Origin: Streptomyces sp. A1277
Lineage (GTDB): Bacteria > Actinomycetota > Actinomycetes > Streptomycetales > Streptomycetaceae
Length of the DNA stretch: 64,000 nt
Assembly: GCF_004795015.1 (NCBI RefSeq)
Contig: NZ_SSBI01000021.1
Span: 53,085-117,084 of the forward strand
Reading direction: 5' to 3'
In this document: one piece after another, positions 16,312-24,584 of the stretch
Layout: the number at the start of each line of letters is the position of its first letter
Position numbering within the stretch: position 1 is the first letter of the stretch
Translations under genes and position numbers: made by a program
Notes under the pieces: generated by a model
Databases searched by the model: none
Told to the model about the DNA's origin: nothing
The model's input: the letters and a program-made list of their open reading frames with translations, nothing else

Positions 16312-17862
16312 ATGCGGGACGGCCAGGACTGGGACGCCACCCACGACGTGATCGTCGTCGGGTCCGGCGCGGGAGCGATGACGGGGGCCCTGACGGCGGC
16401 CGGGGGCGGCCTCGACACCGTCGTACTGGAGCGGACCGCGCTGCTCGGCGGCACCTCCGCCTACTCCGGGGCGGCCTGCTGGCTGCCCGGCACCCAGGTG
16501 CAGGAGCGTGCCGGCCTCGGCGACGCGTCGGAAGACGCCCGGGACTATCTGCGGGCCCTGCTCGGCGACGGCGAGGCGGCACGCCGGGACGCCTTCCTGC
16601 GGCACGCGCCCCGCCTGGTCGCCCGGCTGGAGGACGACCCGGCCCTCGCGTTCGAGTGGCAGGCGTTCCCCGACTACGTCGCCGCCCCCGGCCGCATGGA
16701 CGCCGGCCGCTCCTTCGTCCCGCTCGACCTGGACCCGGCCGAGCTGGGCGGCCTCGCCGGCCTGGTGCGCCCGGCCGTCGACCGGGACCGGGCCGGCCAG
16801 GGCCACCCCGCAGCCCCGCTCACCCAGGGCCGCGCCCTGATCGGCCGCCTCCTGCTGGCCCTCACCCGCACCGGCAACGCCCACATCCGCAACCAGCACC
16901 ACGTCACCGGGCTCATCACCGAGGACGGCCGCATCACCGGTGTCGAGGCCCGCACCCCGCACGGCACCGTCCGGATACGGGCCAGGCGCGGGGTCCTGCT
17001 GGCCGCGGGCGGCTTCGAGGGCGACGGCACCCTGCGCACGGAGCACGGGGTGCCCGGCCGGGCGGCGTGGAGCATGGCGCCCCGGGGGACCAACACCGGG
17101 GAACTGCTGCGCGCCGCGGTCGGGGCGGGCGCCGCCACCGCACTCCTGGACGAGGCGTGGTGGTGCCCGGGGACCGAACTGCCGGACGGTTCGGCCGCCT
17201 TCACCCTGGGCCTGCGCGGCGGGCTGATGGTGGACGGCTCGGGGCGGCGGTTCGCCAACGAGTCCCTGCCGTACGACCGCATGGGCCGGGCCATCGCCGC
17301 CGCCCAGGGAGCGGACGCGGCCGTCCACCTGGTCTTCGACTCCCGGGAGGGCGGCGCCCTGCCCGCCATCACCGTGCCGCCCACCGCGCCGGCCGAGCAC
17401 CTGGCGGCCGGCACCTGGGTGCGGGCGGAGTCGCTGACCGAACTCGCCGGGCTCATCGGGGTGCCGGCCGCCGCCCTCACCGGGACCGTCGCCCGCTTCA
17501 ACGGGTTCGCCGCCTCCGGCACCGACGAGGACCACCACCGCGGCGAGGACCCGTACGACCTGTTCTTCGCGAGCCCCGCCGACGCGCCCGGGCCGAACCC
17601 CTGCCTGGTCCCGCTCGACCGCCCGCCCTACTACGCGGCCCGGCTGGTCCTCGCCGACCTCGGCACCAAGGGCGGTCTGCGCACGGACGCCGACGCGCGC
17701 GTCCTGGACACGGCGGGCCGCCCGCTGCCCGGCCTGTACGCCGCCGGGAACACCAGCGCCTCGTTCACCGGCCGCGTCTACCCGGGCCCCGGCGTCCCCA
17801 TCGGCACCGCCATGGTCTTCGCCTCGCTGGCCGTCCACCACATGGCCGGGCGGCCCGCCTGA
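16312..17862 (+). CDS. kstD: 3-ketosteroid delta1-dehydrogenase family flavoprotein
   Basis: A 516-residue FAD enzyme. The Rossmann FAD site is at residues 12-40 (DVIVVGSGAGAMTGALTAA through VVLERTALLGGTSAYSGA), a long insert domain follows, and the C-terminal FAD-binding part has GGLRTDADARVLD, GLYAAGNTSAS and GRVYPGPGVPIGTAM. The Tyr and Gly of YPGPG correspond to the catalytic Tyr487/Gly491 pair of Rhodococcus KstD1, and PYDRMGR may supply the Tyr318 equivalent. KstD desaturates C1-C2 of ring A, needed for ring-B opening. A delta4-(5-alpha/beta) dehydrogenase of the same family is the main alternative. Divergent from kstR. Confidence 0.85.
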   Translation: MRDGQDWDATHDVIVVGSGAGAMTGALTAAGGGLDTVVLERTALLGGTSAYSGAACWLPGTQVQERAGLGDASEDARDYLRALLGDGEAARRDAFLRHAPRLVARLEDDPALAFEWQAFPDYVAAPGRMDAGRSFVPLDLDPAELGGLAGLVRPAVDRDRAGQGHPAAPLTQGRALIGRLLLALTRTGNAHIRNQHHVTGLITEDGRITGVEARTPHGTVRIRARRGVLLAAGGFEGDGTLRTEHGVPGRAAWSMAPRGTNTGELLRAAVGAGAATALLDEAWWCPGTELPDGSAAFTLGLRGGLMVDGSGRRFANESLPYDRMGRAIAAAQGADAAVHLVFDSREGGALPAITVPPTAPAEHLAAGTWVRAESLTELAGLIGVPAAALTGTVARFNGFAASGTDEDHHRGEDPYDLFFASPADAPGPNPCLVPLDRPPYYAARLVLADLGTKGGLRTDADARVLDTAGRPLPGLYAAGNTSASFTGRVYPGPGVPIGTAMVFASLAVHHMAGRPA

Positions 17863-17873
17863 CCCCCGGCCGC

Positions 17874-17929
17874 GGGCATCCCGGCCAGTGGGATGCCCGG
17901 GGCACCGCCCCGCAGACGGGCTCTACGGT
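17874..17929 (+). promoter_or_regulatory. Box 4 (extended palindrome) and TACGGT promoter
   Basis: GGGCATCCC and GGGATGCCC (17874-17882, 17890-17898) form a perfect 9-bp inverted repeat around GGCCAGT; its core 17879-17893 is the TCCC-GGCCAGT-GGGA box. TACGGT lies at 17924-17929, again 31 nt after the last A. It ends 38 nt before the SDR at 17968. The hairpin might also terminate kstD transcription, since it starts 11 nt after its stop. Confidence 0.58.
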
Positions 17930-17967
17930 CGCGGCACCGGGCCCGGCCGGCACGAGAGAGGTACGCG

Positions 17968-18762
17968 ATGACCGACAAGAACCTGTACGGACCGTGGGCG
18001 GTCGTCGCCGGAGGGTCCGAGGGCGTGGGCGCCTCGTTCGCCCACCGGCTCGCGGACGCCGGGATCAACCTGGTCCTGATCGCCCGCAAGCCCGGGCCCC
18101 TGGAGGAGACCGCAGACCGGGCCCGCGCCCGGGGCGTCGAGGTCCGCACCCTCGCGCTCGACCTGCTCGGCCCCGGGGCCCCGGACAAGGTCCGGGCTGC
18201 CACGGACGGCCTGGAGGTCGGCCTGCTGGTCTTCAACGCCGGGGCCAACAGCTACGGCCACGAGTTCGTCACCGGCGACCTGGACCGGGTGCAGGGCGTC
18301 CTGGACCTCAACATCACCGCGCAGCTGGCCCTGACCCACCACTTCGGGGCCCTGATGAAGGAGCGCGGCCGGGGCGGCATCCTGCTCGTCGGCTCGCTCT
18401 CCGGCTACCTCGGCCAGGCGCAGATCAGCGTCTACTCGGCGGCCAAGGCATTCAGCCGGGTCTTCGCGGAGGGCCTGTGGCTGGAGCTGCGGCCGCACGG
18501 AGTGCACGTCCTGGAGCTGGTGCTCGGCGTGACCCGCACCCCGGCCATGGAGCGCGCCGGACTGCGCATGGACCTGCCGGGCCTGCGGGTCGCCGAGCCC
18601 GACGACGTCGCCCGGGAGGGGCTGGAACACCTCGCCGACGGCCCCGTCCACATCGCGGGCGGCAACGGCCCGGCGGCCGAGAAGCGCAGCGGCTTCCCGC
18701 GCGCCGAGCTGGCCCTCGCGGCCCACGAGGCGTCCCGGCGGCTCCTGCCGCCGTCCTCCTGA
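17968..18762 (+). CDS. SDR-family oxidoreductase (17-beta-HSD12/KR-like)
   Basis: A 264-residue SDR of the group with a GGSEGVGASFA cofactor loop instead of TGxxxGIG, followed by NLVLIARKPGPLEETA, NAGANSYGHEF, catalytic Ser in GSLSG, and YSAAKAFSRVF. The C-terminus lacks the usual DGG tail. Members act on ketosteroids or 3-ketoacyl chains; the substrate here cannot be told. It heads an operon with fadD3 and hsaA, has a box-4 promoter of its own and a GAGAGAG Shine-Dalgarno run. Confidence 0.78.
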   Translation: MTDKNLYGPWAVVAGGSEGVGASFAHRLADAGINLVLIARKPGPLEETADRARARGVEVRTLALDLLGPGAPDKVRAATDGLEVGLLVFNAGANSYGHEFVTGDLDRVQGVLDLNITAQLALTHHFGALMKERGRGGILLVGSLSGYLGQAQISVYSAAKAFSRVFAEGLWLELRPHGVHVLELVLGVTRTPAMERAGLRMDLPGLRVAEPDDVAREGLEHLADGPVHIAGGNGPAAEKRSGFPRAELALAAHEASRRLLPPSS

Positions 18763-18810
18763 CACCACCGGCCCGCCGCCCCCCCCCCGCCGCCCCCTCC
18801 CGGAGAGCAG

Positions 18811-20409
18811 ATGAGCGAGACCGAGCACCCCCTCACGATCCCCGGCGCCCTGGCCCTCGCAGCCGCCCGCCACCCCGGCCGGGACGCGGTCGTGGACGGC
18901 TCCACCCGGCTGACCTGGGCGCAGCTGCGCGACCGGGTGCACGCGGCCGTGAAGTCGCTGATCGCCCTCGGTGTCCGGCCCGGCGACCGGATCGCCGTCT
19001 GGGCGCCCAACAGCCACCACTGGGTGGTCACCGCGCTCGCCGCCACCTCGGCCGGGGCGGTGCTGGTCCCGGTCAACACCCGCTACCGCGGCGAGGAGGC
19101 GCGCTGGCTCCTGGACCGCGGCGGGGTGCGGCTGCTGTTCGTCGAGAACGGCTTCCTGGGCAAGGACTACCTCGCCATGCTCGGGGCGGGCCCGGACGCC
19201 GTCGATGCGGGCGGGCCCGTGCCCCAACTGCCCGCGCTGGAGCAGGTCGTGGTGTTCGACGACGCCCCGGGAGGGCCCGGCACCCTGCCCTGGGACCGCT
19301 TCCTGCGCGAGGGCGCGCACCTGCCCGGTGCCGAGGCCGCCGCCCGGGCCGCCGCCGTACACCCCGACGACCCGTCCGACCTGCTCTTCACCTCGGGCAC
19401 GACCGGCCGCCCCAAGGGCGCCCTGACCACGCACCGGCAGAACCTCACCACGTACCGGGCCTGGAGCAGCCGTACCGGAGTCACCGGCGAGGACCGCTGC
19501 CTGGTCGTCAACCCGCTGTTCCACTGCTTCGGCTACAAGGCCGGCGTGCTCGCGTGCCTGGTACGCGGCGCCACCATGGTCCTCCAGCCGGTGTTCGACG
19601 TGGAGCGGGTCCTGCGCGCCGTCGAGGCCGAGCGGATCACCGTGCTCCCGGGCCCGCCCACCATCTACACCGAACTGCTCGACGCCCCCGCCCGGCACCG
19701 GTTCGACCTGTCCTCGCTGAGGCTCGCGGTGACCGGCGCCGCCGTCGTGCCGGTCGCCCTCGTGCGGCGGATGCGGGCCGAACTCTTCCCCGACGTGCTC
19801 ACCGCGTACGGGCTGACCGAGAGCTGCGGCACGGTCACCGTCTGCTCGGCCGACGACGACGCCGAGACCGTCGCGCTCACCGCGGGCCGCCCCATCGACG
19901 GCACCGAGGTACGCATCGGCGACGCCGAGGGCGCCCCGCTGCCCGCCGGTCAGGACGGCCGCATCCTGGTACGCGGATTCCACATCATGCTCGGCTACCT
20001 GGACGACCCGGCGGCGACCGCGGCGGCCGTCGACGCCGACGGATGGCTCGACACCGGCGACATCGGCCATCTCGACGCACGCGGCAACCTGGTGATCACC
20101 GGACGCTCCAAGGACCTCTTCGTGGTCGGCGGCTTCAACGTCTACCCGGCGGAGGTCGAGCAGGTGCTCGCCGGGCACGACGCCGTCGCCGAGGCCGCCG
20201 TGGTCGGGGTGCCCGACGCCCGCCTCGGCGAGGTCGGCCGCGCGTTCGTGACGGTCCGGCCCGGCGCCGGTGCCGCCCCGGACGACCTGATCGCCCACTG
20301 CCGCGAACGGATCGCCAACTTCAAGGTCCCGCGCGAGGTCGTGGTCCTCGGGAGCCTGCCGCGCAACGCCACGGGCAAGGTGGACAAAGCCGCCTTGCGC
20401 ACGATCTGA
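18811..20409 (+). CDS. fadD3: HIP-CoA synthetase-like acyl-CoA ligase (FadD3)
   Basis: A 532-residue acyl-CoA synthetase with DLLFTSGTTGRPKGALTTHRQNL, VNPLFHCFGYKAG, the aromatic PGPPTIYTELL, the motif TAYGLTESCGTVTVC, GWLDTGDIGHLD, GRSKDLFVVGGFNVYPAEVE and the adenylation-domain lysine in NATGKVDKAALR. FadD3 attaches CoA to the propionate of the C/D-ring product (HIP), the entry to ring C/D degradation. Its neighbours hsaA and the fadE30 to fadE33 and ipd genes support this. A run of cytosines at 18781 precedes it; the ATG has GGAGAG 6 nt upstream. Confidence 0.82.
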   Translation: MSETEHPLTIPGALALAAARHPGRDAVVDGSTRLTWAQLRDRVHAAVKSLIALGVRPGDRIAVWAPNSHHWVVTALAATSAGAVLVPVNTRYRGEEARWLLDRGGVRLLFVENGFLGKDYLAMLGAGPDAVDAGGPVPQLPALEQVVVFDDAPGGPGTLPWDRFLREGAHLPGAEAAARAAAVHPDDPSDLLFTSGTTGRPKGALTTHRQNLTTYRAWSSRTGVTGEDRCLVVNPLFHCFGYKAGVLACLVRGATMVLQPVFDVERVLRAVEAERITVLPGPPTIYTELLDAPARHRFDLSSLRLAVTGAAVVPVALVRRMRAELFPDVLTAYGLTESCGTVTVCSADDDAETVALTAGRPIDGTEVRIGDAEGAPLPAGQDGRILVRGFHIMLGYLDDPAATAAAVDADGWLDTGDIGHLDARGNLVITGRSKDLFVVGGFNVYPAEVEQVLAGHDAVAEAAVVGVPDARLGEVGRAFVTVRPGAGAAPDDLIAHCRERIANFKVPREVVVLGSLPRNATGKVDKAALRTI

Positions 20410-20448
20410 CCGCACCCCTCACGGTGCGATGAGCGAGGGAGAGCGACG

Positions 20449-21615
20449 ATGGGCAACGAGGTTCTGGAGTCGGTGCGCGCCCTGCTGCCGGCCATCGAGA
20501 AGCGGGCCGTCACCACGGACGAGGAGCGGCGCATCCCGCAGGCCACGGTCCGCGAGCTGACCGACGCCGGGGTGTTCAGGATGCTCCAGCCGGCCCGCTA
20601 CGGCGGCCTGGAGAGCGACCCGGCCGACTTCTACCAGGTGGTACGGGCGATCTCCGCCGTCTGCTGCTCCACCGGCTGGGTGGCCTCCGTCCTCGGGGTG
20701 CACCCCTGGCAGCTGGGCCTGTTCCCCAAGCAGGCGCAGGAGGACGTGTGGGGTGAGGACCGGGACACCCGGATCTCCTCCTCGTACGCGCCTGTGGGCC
20801 GGCTCACCCCCGTCGACGGCGGCTACGAACTCACCGGCCGGTGGAGCTTCTCCTCCGGCTGCGAGCACGCGTCCTGGGCGCTGCTCGGCGCCCTCGTCGT
20901 CGGCGCGCAGGGCCGGCCCGTCGACTTCCTCACCGTCCTGGTGCCGCGCCGCGACTACCGGATCGAGGACATGTGGGACGTGGTCGGGCTCCGGGGCACC
21001 GCCAGCAACGACATCATCGTCGAGTCGGCGTTCGTCCCCGCCCACCGGGTGCTGCGCAACTACGAGCAGGCCCGGCTGAAGGTGCCGGGCCAGCAGGTCA
21101 ACCCGGGCCCGCTGTACCGGCTGCCGTTCGGCGCGATCTTCACCAGCGCCATCACCGCACCGGTGATCGGCGCGGTGTCCGGCGGCTACGCCTCGTACGT
21201 GCAGCGGATGAAGGAGCGCGTCCGCCTCAGCCTGGGCGGCGGCCGGTTCACCGAGGACCCCTTCGCCCAGGTCGCCATCGCCCGCGCCGCGTCCGACATC
21301 GACGCGACCGTGCTCCAGATGGACCGCAACCTGCGCGAACTGTCCGAACTCGCCGCGGCGGGCCGGGAGATACCCATGGAGCTGCGCCTGCGCACCCGCC
21401 GCGACCAGGTCCGGGGCACCGAGCGCGCCGTCGCGGCGATCGACCTGCTCTTCAAGACCGCCGGCGGCAACGCGCTGCGGCGCGGCAACCCCGTCGAACG
21501 CGCCTGGCGCGACGCCCACGCGGGCAGCGTCCACGTCGCCAACGACGTGGAACGCGCGCTCGCCATGTACGGCCGGGGCGCGTTCGGCCTGACCGTCGAG
21601 GACAACCTCGTCTGA
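20449..21615 (+). CDS. hsaA: 3-HSA hydroxylase, oxygenase component (HsaA)
   Basis: A 388-residue flavin-dependent monooxygenase with an ACAD-like fold. Diagnostic stretches are RIPQATVRELTDAGVFRMLQPARYGGLE, CCSTGWVASVLGVHPWQLGLFP, TGRWSFSSGCEHASWALLG and RGNPVERAWRDAHAGSVHVANDVERALAMYGR. HsaA hydroxylates the aromatised seco-steroid 3-HSA to a catechol, using FMNH2 from a reductase HsaB. No HsaB, and no extradiol dioxygenase HsaC or hydrolase HsaD, is in the window. It is the last gene of the fadD3 operon and is followed by a strong hairpin. Confidence 0.9.
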   Translation: MGNEVLESVRALLPAIEKRAVTTDEERRIPQATVRELTDAGVFRMLQPARYGGLESDPADFYQVVRAISAVCCSTGWVASVLGVHPWQLGLFPKQAQEDVWGEDRDTRISSSYAPVGRLTPVDGGYELTGRWSFSSGCEHASWALLGALVVGAQGRPVDFLTVLVPRRDYRIEDMWDVVGLRGTASNDIIVESAFVPAHRVLRNYEQARLKVPGQQVNPGPLYRLPFGAIFTSAITAPVIGAVSGGYASYVQRMKERVRLSLGGGRFTEDPFAQVAIARAASDIDATVLQMDRNLRELSELAAAGREIPMELRLRTRRDQVRGTERAVAAIDLLFKTAGGNALRRGNPVERAWRDAHAGSVHVANDVERALAMYGRGAFGLTVEDNLV

Positions 21616-21630
21616 CGCCCGGTCGCACGA

Positions 21631-21670
21631 CACAGCGTCCCGGACCCCCGCGGGGGTCCGGGACGCTGTG
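21631..21670. terminator. Perfect 20-bp hairpin, bidirectional terminator
   Basis: Positions 21631-21650 and 21651-21670 are exact inverted copies (starting CACAGCGTCC, ending GGACGCTGTG) with no spacer. It sits between the convergent hsaA (+) and SDR (-) genes, 15 nt after the hsaA stop and 9 nt from the SDR stop, so it can serve both. Confidence 0.8.
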
Positions 21671-21679
21671 CGTACGGGG

Positions 21680-22459
21680 TCAGCGGGCCGTTCGCGCGGC
21701 GAGGTAGCGGGCGGGGAACTCCCCGCCGCCGTGCACCGCCAGGTCCGCGCCGCTGATGTAGCCGGAGAGTCCGCTCGCGAGGAACAGGCAGGCGCGCGCC
21801 ACGTCCTCGGGGACCGCCATCCGCTCCATCGGGATGACCGCCGCCACCGCCTCTCCGCCGTCCGCGCCGTACACCGAGGCGGCGCTCTCGGTGCGGATCA
21901 GGCCCGTGGTGATGTGGTTGACGCGGACCGCCGGCGACCACTCCAGGGCGAGCGCCTTGGTGAGGGCCAGCAGCCCGGCCTTCGCGGCGGAGTACGCGGC
22001 GGTGCCGGGCTGCGGGTCGTGGGCGGAGACGCTGCCGATGTTGATGACCGCGCCCCCGCCCTGCTGCGCCCGCATGACCCGGTGGGCCGGCTGCGCCACG
22101 TAGAACGGGGCGAGGAGGTTGAGCGCGACGATCTTCTCCACGAAACGCGGCGAGACGGTGGCCGCGTCCGCGTCCGGGGAGCCGCCCGCGTTGTTGACGA
22201 GGACATCGAGCCGCCCGAACCGCTCCACGGTGGCGTCCACCAGCGCGGACGCCGCCTCCGGGTCGCGCACGTCGGCCGGTACGAAGACCGCCTCACGGCC
22301 CCGGGCCGAAGGGAGGGTCCGCGGGGTGCTCCGGCCGCAGACCACCACGTCCGCCCCGGCCGTCAGGAACGCTTCGGCGACGGCGGCGCCGATGCCCTTG
22401 GTGCCGCCGGTGACCAGCACCACGTGTCCCGTGAAGTCCAGCGGGTTGCCGATGTCCAT
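21680..22459 (-). CDS. SDR oxidoreductase of the fadE31-33 operon
   Basis: A 259-residue classical SDR: TGGTKGIGAAVAEAF, NNAGGSPDADAATVS, INIGSVSAHDPQPGTAAYSAAKAGLLALTKALA (catalytic Ser, Tyr, Lys), and a HGGGEFPARYL C-terminus in place of the common DGG end. It is the last gene of the minus-strand operon with the three ACADs and resembles the recalled Rv3549c in size and context. A role as a hydroxyacyl-CoA or ring-hydroxyl dehydrogenase in C/D-ring degradation is likely. AGGAGAG precedes the ATG. Confidence 0.8.
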   Translation of the reverse strand: MDIGNPLDFTGHVVLVTGGTKGIGAAVAEAFLTAGADVVVCGRSTPRTLPSARGREAVFVPADVRDPEAASALVDATVERFGRLDVLVNNAGGSPDADAATVSPRFVEKIVALNLLAPFYVAQPAHRVMRAQQGGGAVINIGSVSAHDPQPGTAAYSAAKAGLLALTKALALEWSPAVRVNHITTGLIRTESAASVYGADGGEAVAAVIPMERMAVPEDVARACLFLASGLSGYISGADLAVHGGGEFPARYLAARTAR

Positions 22460-22497
22460 GGCGTCGCGCTCTCCTGACTCGGTCTGCGGGAGCCCGT

Positions 22498-23571
22498 TCA
22501 TCGGGCGGCCAGCCCGAGCCCGGCGGCGAGCCGCGCCCGGTGGTGCGCGGGTGCGCCGAACAGCTCGCCCGCTCCGTGCGCCCGCTTGAAGTAGCGGTGC
22601 GCGTCGTGCTCCCAGGTGATGCCGATCCCGCCGTGCAGCTGGATCATCTCGCCGGCCACCGCCGAGAACGCCTCGGAGCAGACCGACTGGGCGACGGCGG
22701 CCGCCCGGGGCAGTGCGCCCGGGTCCTCGTCGGCGGCGAACGCGGCACCCAGCGCCGCCGAACGTGCCGACTCCACCAGCACATAGGCGTCCGCGAGCCG
22801 GTGCTTGACCGCCTGGAACGAACCGATGGGCCGGCCGAACTGCACCCGCTCCCGGGCGTATTCCACGGTCAGCTCCAGACCGCGCTCGGCCGCCCCGACC
22901 TGCTCCGCCGCGAGGGCCGCGCACGCCAGGTCCCGTACGTGCTCCAGCTGCCGCCCGCCGTCGCCGTCCCGGCCCAGCAGGCGTCCGGCGGCACCGTCGA
23001 ACACCCAGCGCGCCAGGGCCCGGGTGGAGTCCATGGCCACGACCGGTTCCCGGCGCACCCCGGAGGCACCCGGGGCCACCTCGAAGAGCGACACCCCGGC
23101 GTCCGTGCGGGCCGCGACGACCAGTACGCCGATGTCCGGCCAGTCGAGGACGTACTCCTTCGCCCCGGTCACCAGCCAGCCGCCGCCGGGACGCGGCACG
23201 GCACGGGCGCGGATCGCCTCCGCGTCCCACGAGCCCTGCTCCGCCCAGGCCAGGGCGCCCACCGAGGTGCCCTCGGCGAGCCCCGGCAGCAGCCGGCCGC
23301 ACGCCTCCTCGTCGCCGGACGCCAGCAACGCGCCCGCCGTGAGGACGGCGGAACCCAGACAGGGCAGCGGGCTCAGGACCCGGCCCAGCTCCTCCATCAG
23401 CACATGGACATCCCGCGCCCCGCCGCCGGCCCCGCCGTACGCCTCGGGCACGGCGAGCCCGGCGACCCCGATCTGCTCGGCCAACGGCGCCCAGACCGAG
23501 CCGCCCTGATGTCGCGTCAGCAGCGACCGCACGGCCGCCCTCAGCTCTTCCTGCTCCTGCGTCAGCCTCAT
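22498..23571 (-). CDS. fadE33: Acyl-CoA dehydrogenase (FadE33-like)
   Basis: A 357-residue shortened ACAD lacking the strong FAD-contact segment. The C-terminal half shows ARERVQFGRPIGSFQAVKHRLADAYV and QLHGGIGITWEHDAHRYFKRAH, where the Glu of TWEHD is the likely catalytic base. In the KstR2 regulon FadE31, FadE32 and FadE33 together desaturate a C/D-ring acyl-CoA. Positioned directly after fadE32 in the same order as M. tuberculosis. Start at ATG with GGAGAG. Confidence 0.82.
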   Translation of the reverse strand: MRLTQEQEELRAAVRSLLTRHQGGSVWAPLAEQIGVAGLAVPEAYGGAGGGARDVHVLMEELGRVLSPLPCLGSAVLTAGALLASGDEEACGRLLPGLAEGTSVGALAWAEQGSWDAEAIRARAVPRPGGGWLVTGAKEYVLDWPDIGVLVVAARTDAGVSLFEVAPGASGVRREPVVAMDSTRALARWVFDGAAGRLLGRDGDGGRQLEHVRDLACAALAAEQVGAAERGLELTVEYARERVQFGRPIGSFQAVKHRLADAYVLVESARSAALGAAFAADEDPGALPRAAAVAQSVCSEAFSAVAGEMIQLHGGIGITWEHDAHRYFKRAHGAGELFGAPAHHRARLAAGLGLAAR

Positions 23572-23597
23572 CGGGCTGCTCTCCCCTCGGTGTGCGG

Positions 23598-24584
23598 TCA
23601 GGCGGCCAGTACGCGCGCCCGGCAGGCGGCCGGGGTGCCCCAGGCGTCGCGCAGTGGCCGGGCCTTGCGTATCCACAAGGACAGGTCGAGTTCGTCCGTG
23701 TAGCCCACGGCTCCGTGCAGTTGGAGCGCGGTGCGCGCGGCCCCGTACGCGGCCTCGCCGGCGGTGGCCTTGGCGGCGGCGACGTCCCGGCCCGCCTCCT
23801 GGCCGCCGGCGGCGAGGGCGAGCGCGGCGCCGTGCACCAGCGGCTCGGCGAACTCCAGCGCCAGCAAGGTGTCCGCCAGGCGGTGCTTGACGCTCTGGAA
23901 GGACCCGATCGCCACGCCGAACTGGGTGCGCCCGGTGACGTATTCGACGGTACGCGCCAGCAGTGTCCGGCCGACCCCGAGTGCCTGGGCCGCCGTGGCG
24001 AGCGCGGCGACCTCGGCCGCGTACACGGCGGCGGCCGTCACCTCGGGGCCCCTGGCCACGACCGCACCGCCCGAGGGCCGTGCCAGGCGCCGCCCGGGGT
24101 CGGCCGAGGGCTGTACGGGCCCCGAACCGCCGGCCACCCGCAGCGTGTCGTCGGCCACGACGAACACCGTGCCGGCCGCGTCCGCGTCCAGCGCGTACGG
24201 GCCGAGCGCCGTCACGCACAGGGAGGCCACGCGGGCGCCCGAGGCGAGTGCGGGCAGGTGCGCGGCGGCGAGGTCCTTGTCACCGAGCCGGTCCAGCAGG
24301 GCCGCCGCCGCCACCGTCTCGACCAGCGGCCCGGGAACGGCGTGCCGGCCCAGCACCTCGAAGGCGACGGCCAGTTCGACGGGCAGCGGGCCCAGGCCTT
24401 CGTGCTCCTCGGGCACCGCGAGCGCGAAGAGCCCGGCATCGGCGAGCCGCGCCCAGACGGCCCGCCCCGGGCCGTGGTCACCGGCCGCCCAGGACCGGAC
24501 CGCGGCCGGGACGTCGGACGAGGTGAGCAGACCGTCCAGGGAGCGGGCGAACTCCCGCTGCTCCCTGTCGAGGAGGAAACGCAT
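23598..24584 (-). CDS. fadE32: Acyl-CoA dehydrogenase (FadE32-like)
   Basis: A 328-residue shortened ACAD: GRTQFGVAIGSFQSVKHRLADTLLALEFAEPLV, then LQLHGAVGYTDELDLSLWIRKARPL. In this segment the position of the FadE33 catalytic Glu is occupied by Asp-Glu in YTDELDLS. Length fits FadE32. It overlaps fadE31 by one base (TGATG), implying coupled translation of two subunits of a heteromeric dehydrogenase. Confidence 0.82.
   Translation of the reverse strand: MRFLLDREQREFARSLDGLLTSSDVPAAVRSWAAGDHGPGRAVWARLADAGLFALAVPEEHEGLGPLPVELAVAFEVLGRHAVPGPLVETVAAAALLDRLGDKDLAAAHLPALASGARVASLCVTALGPYALDADAAGTVFVVADDTLRVAGGSGPVQPSADPGRRLARPSGGAVVARGPEVTAAAVYAAEVAALATAAQALGVGRTLLARTVEYVTGRTQFGVAIGSFQSVKHRLADTLLALEFAEPLVHGAALALAAGGQEAGRDVAAAKATAGEAAYGAARTALQLHGAVGYTDELDLSLWIRKARPLRDAWGTPAACRARVLAA

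Noticed and set aside
16656..20432. A 1258-codon open frame across kstD, SDR and fadD3.
   Set aside because: It is Arg/Pro/Gly-rich, has no family motifs and lies in an off-frame of three clear genes; long shadows are usual at this GC content.
21672..21690. GGGGTCAGCGGGCC, resembling the box.
   Set aside because: It lies on the SDR stop codon between convergent genes, lacks GGGA and is not upstream of a gene.
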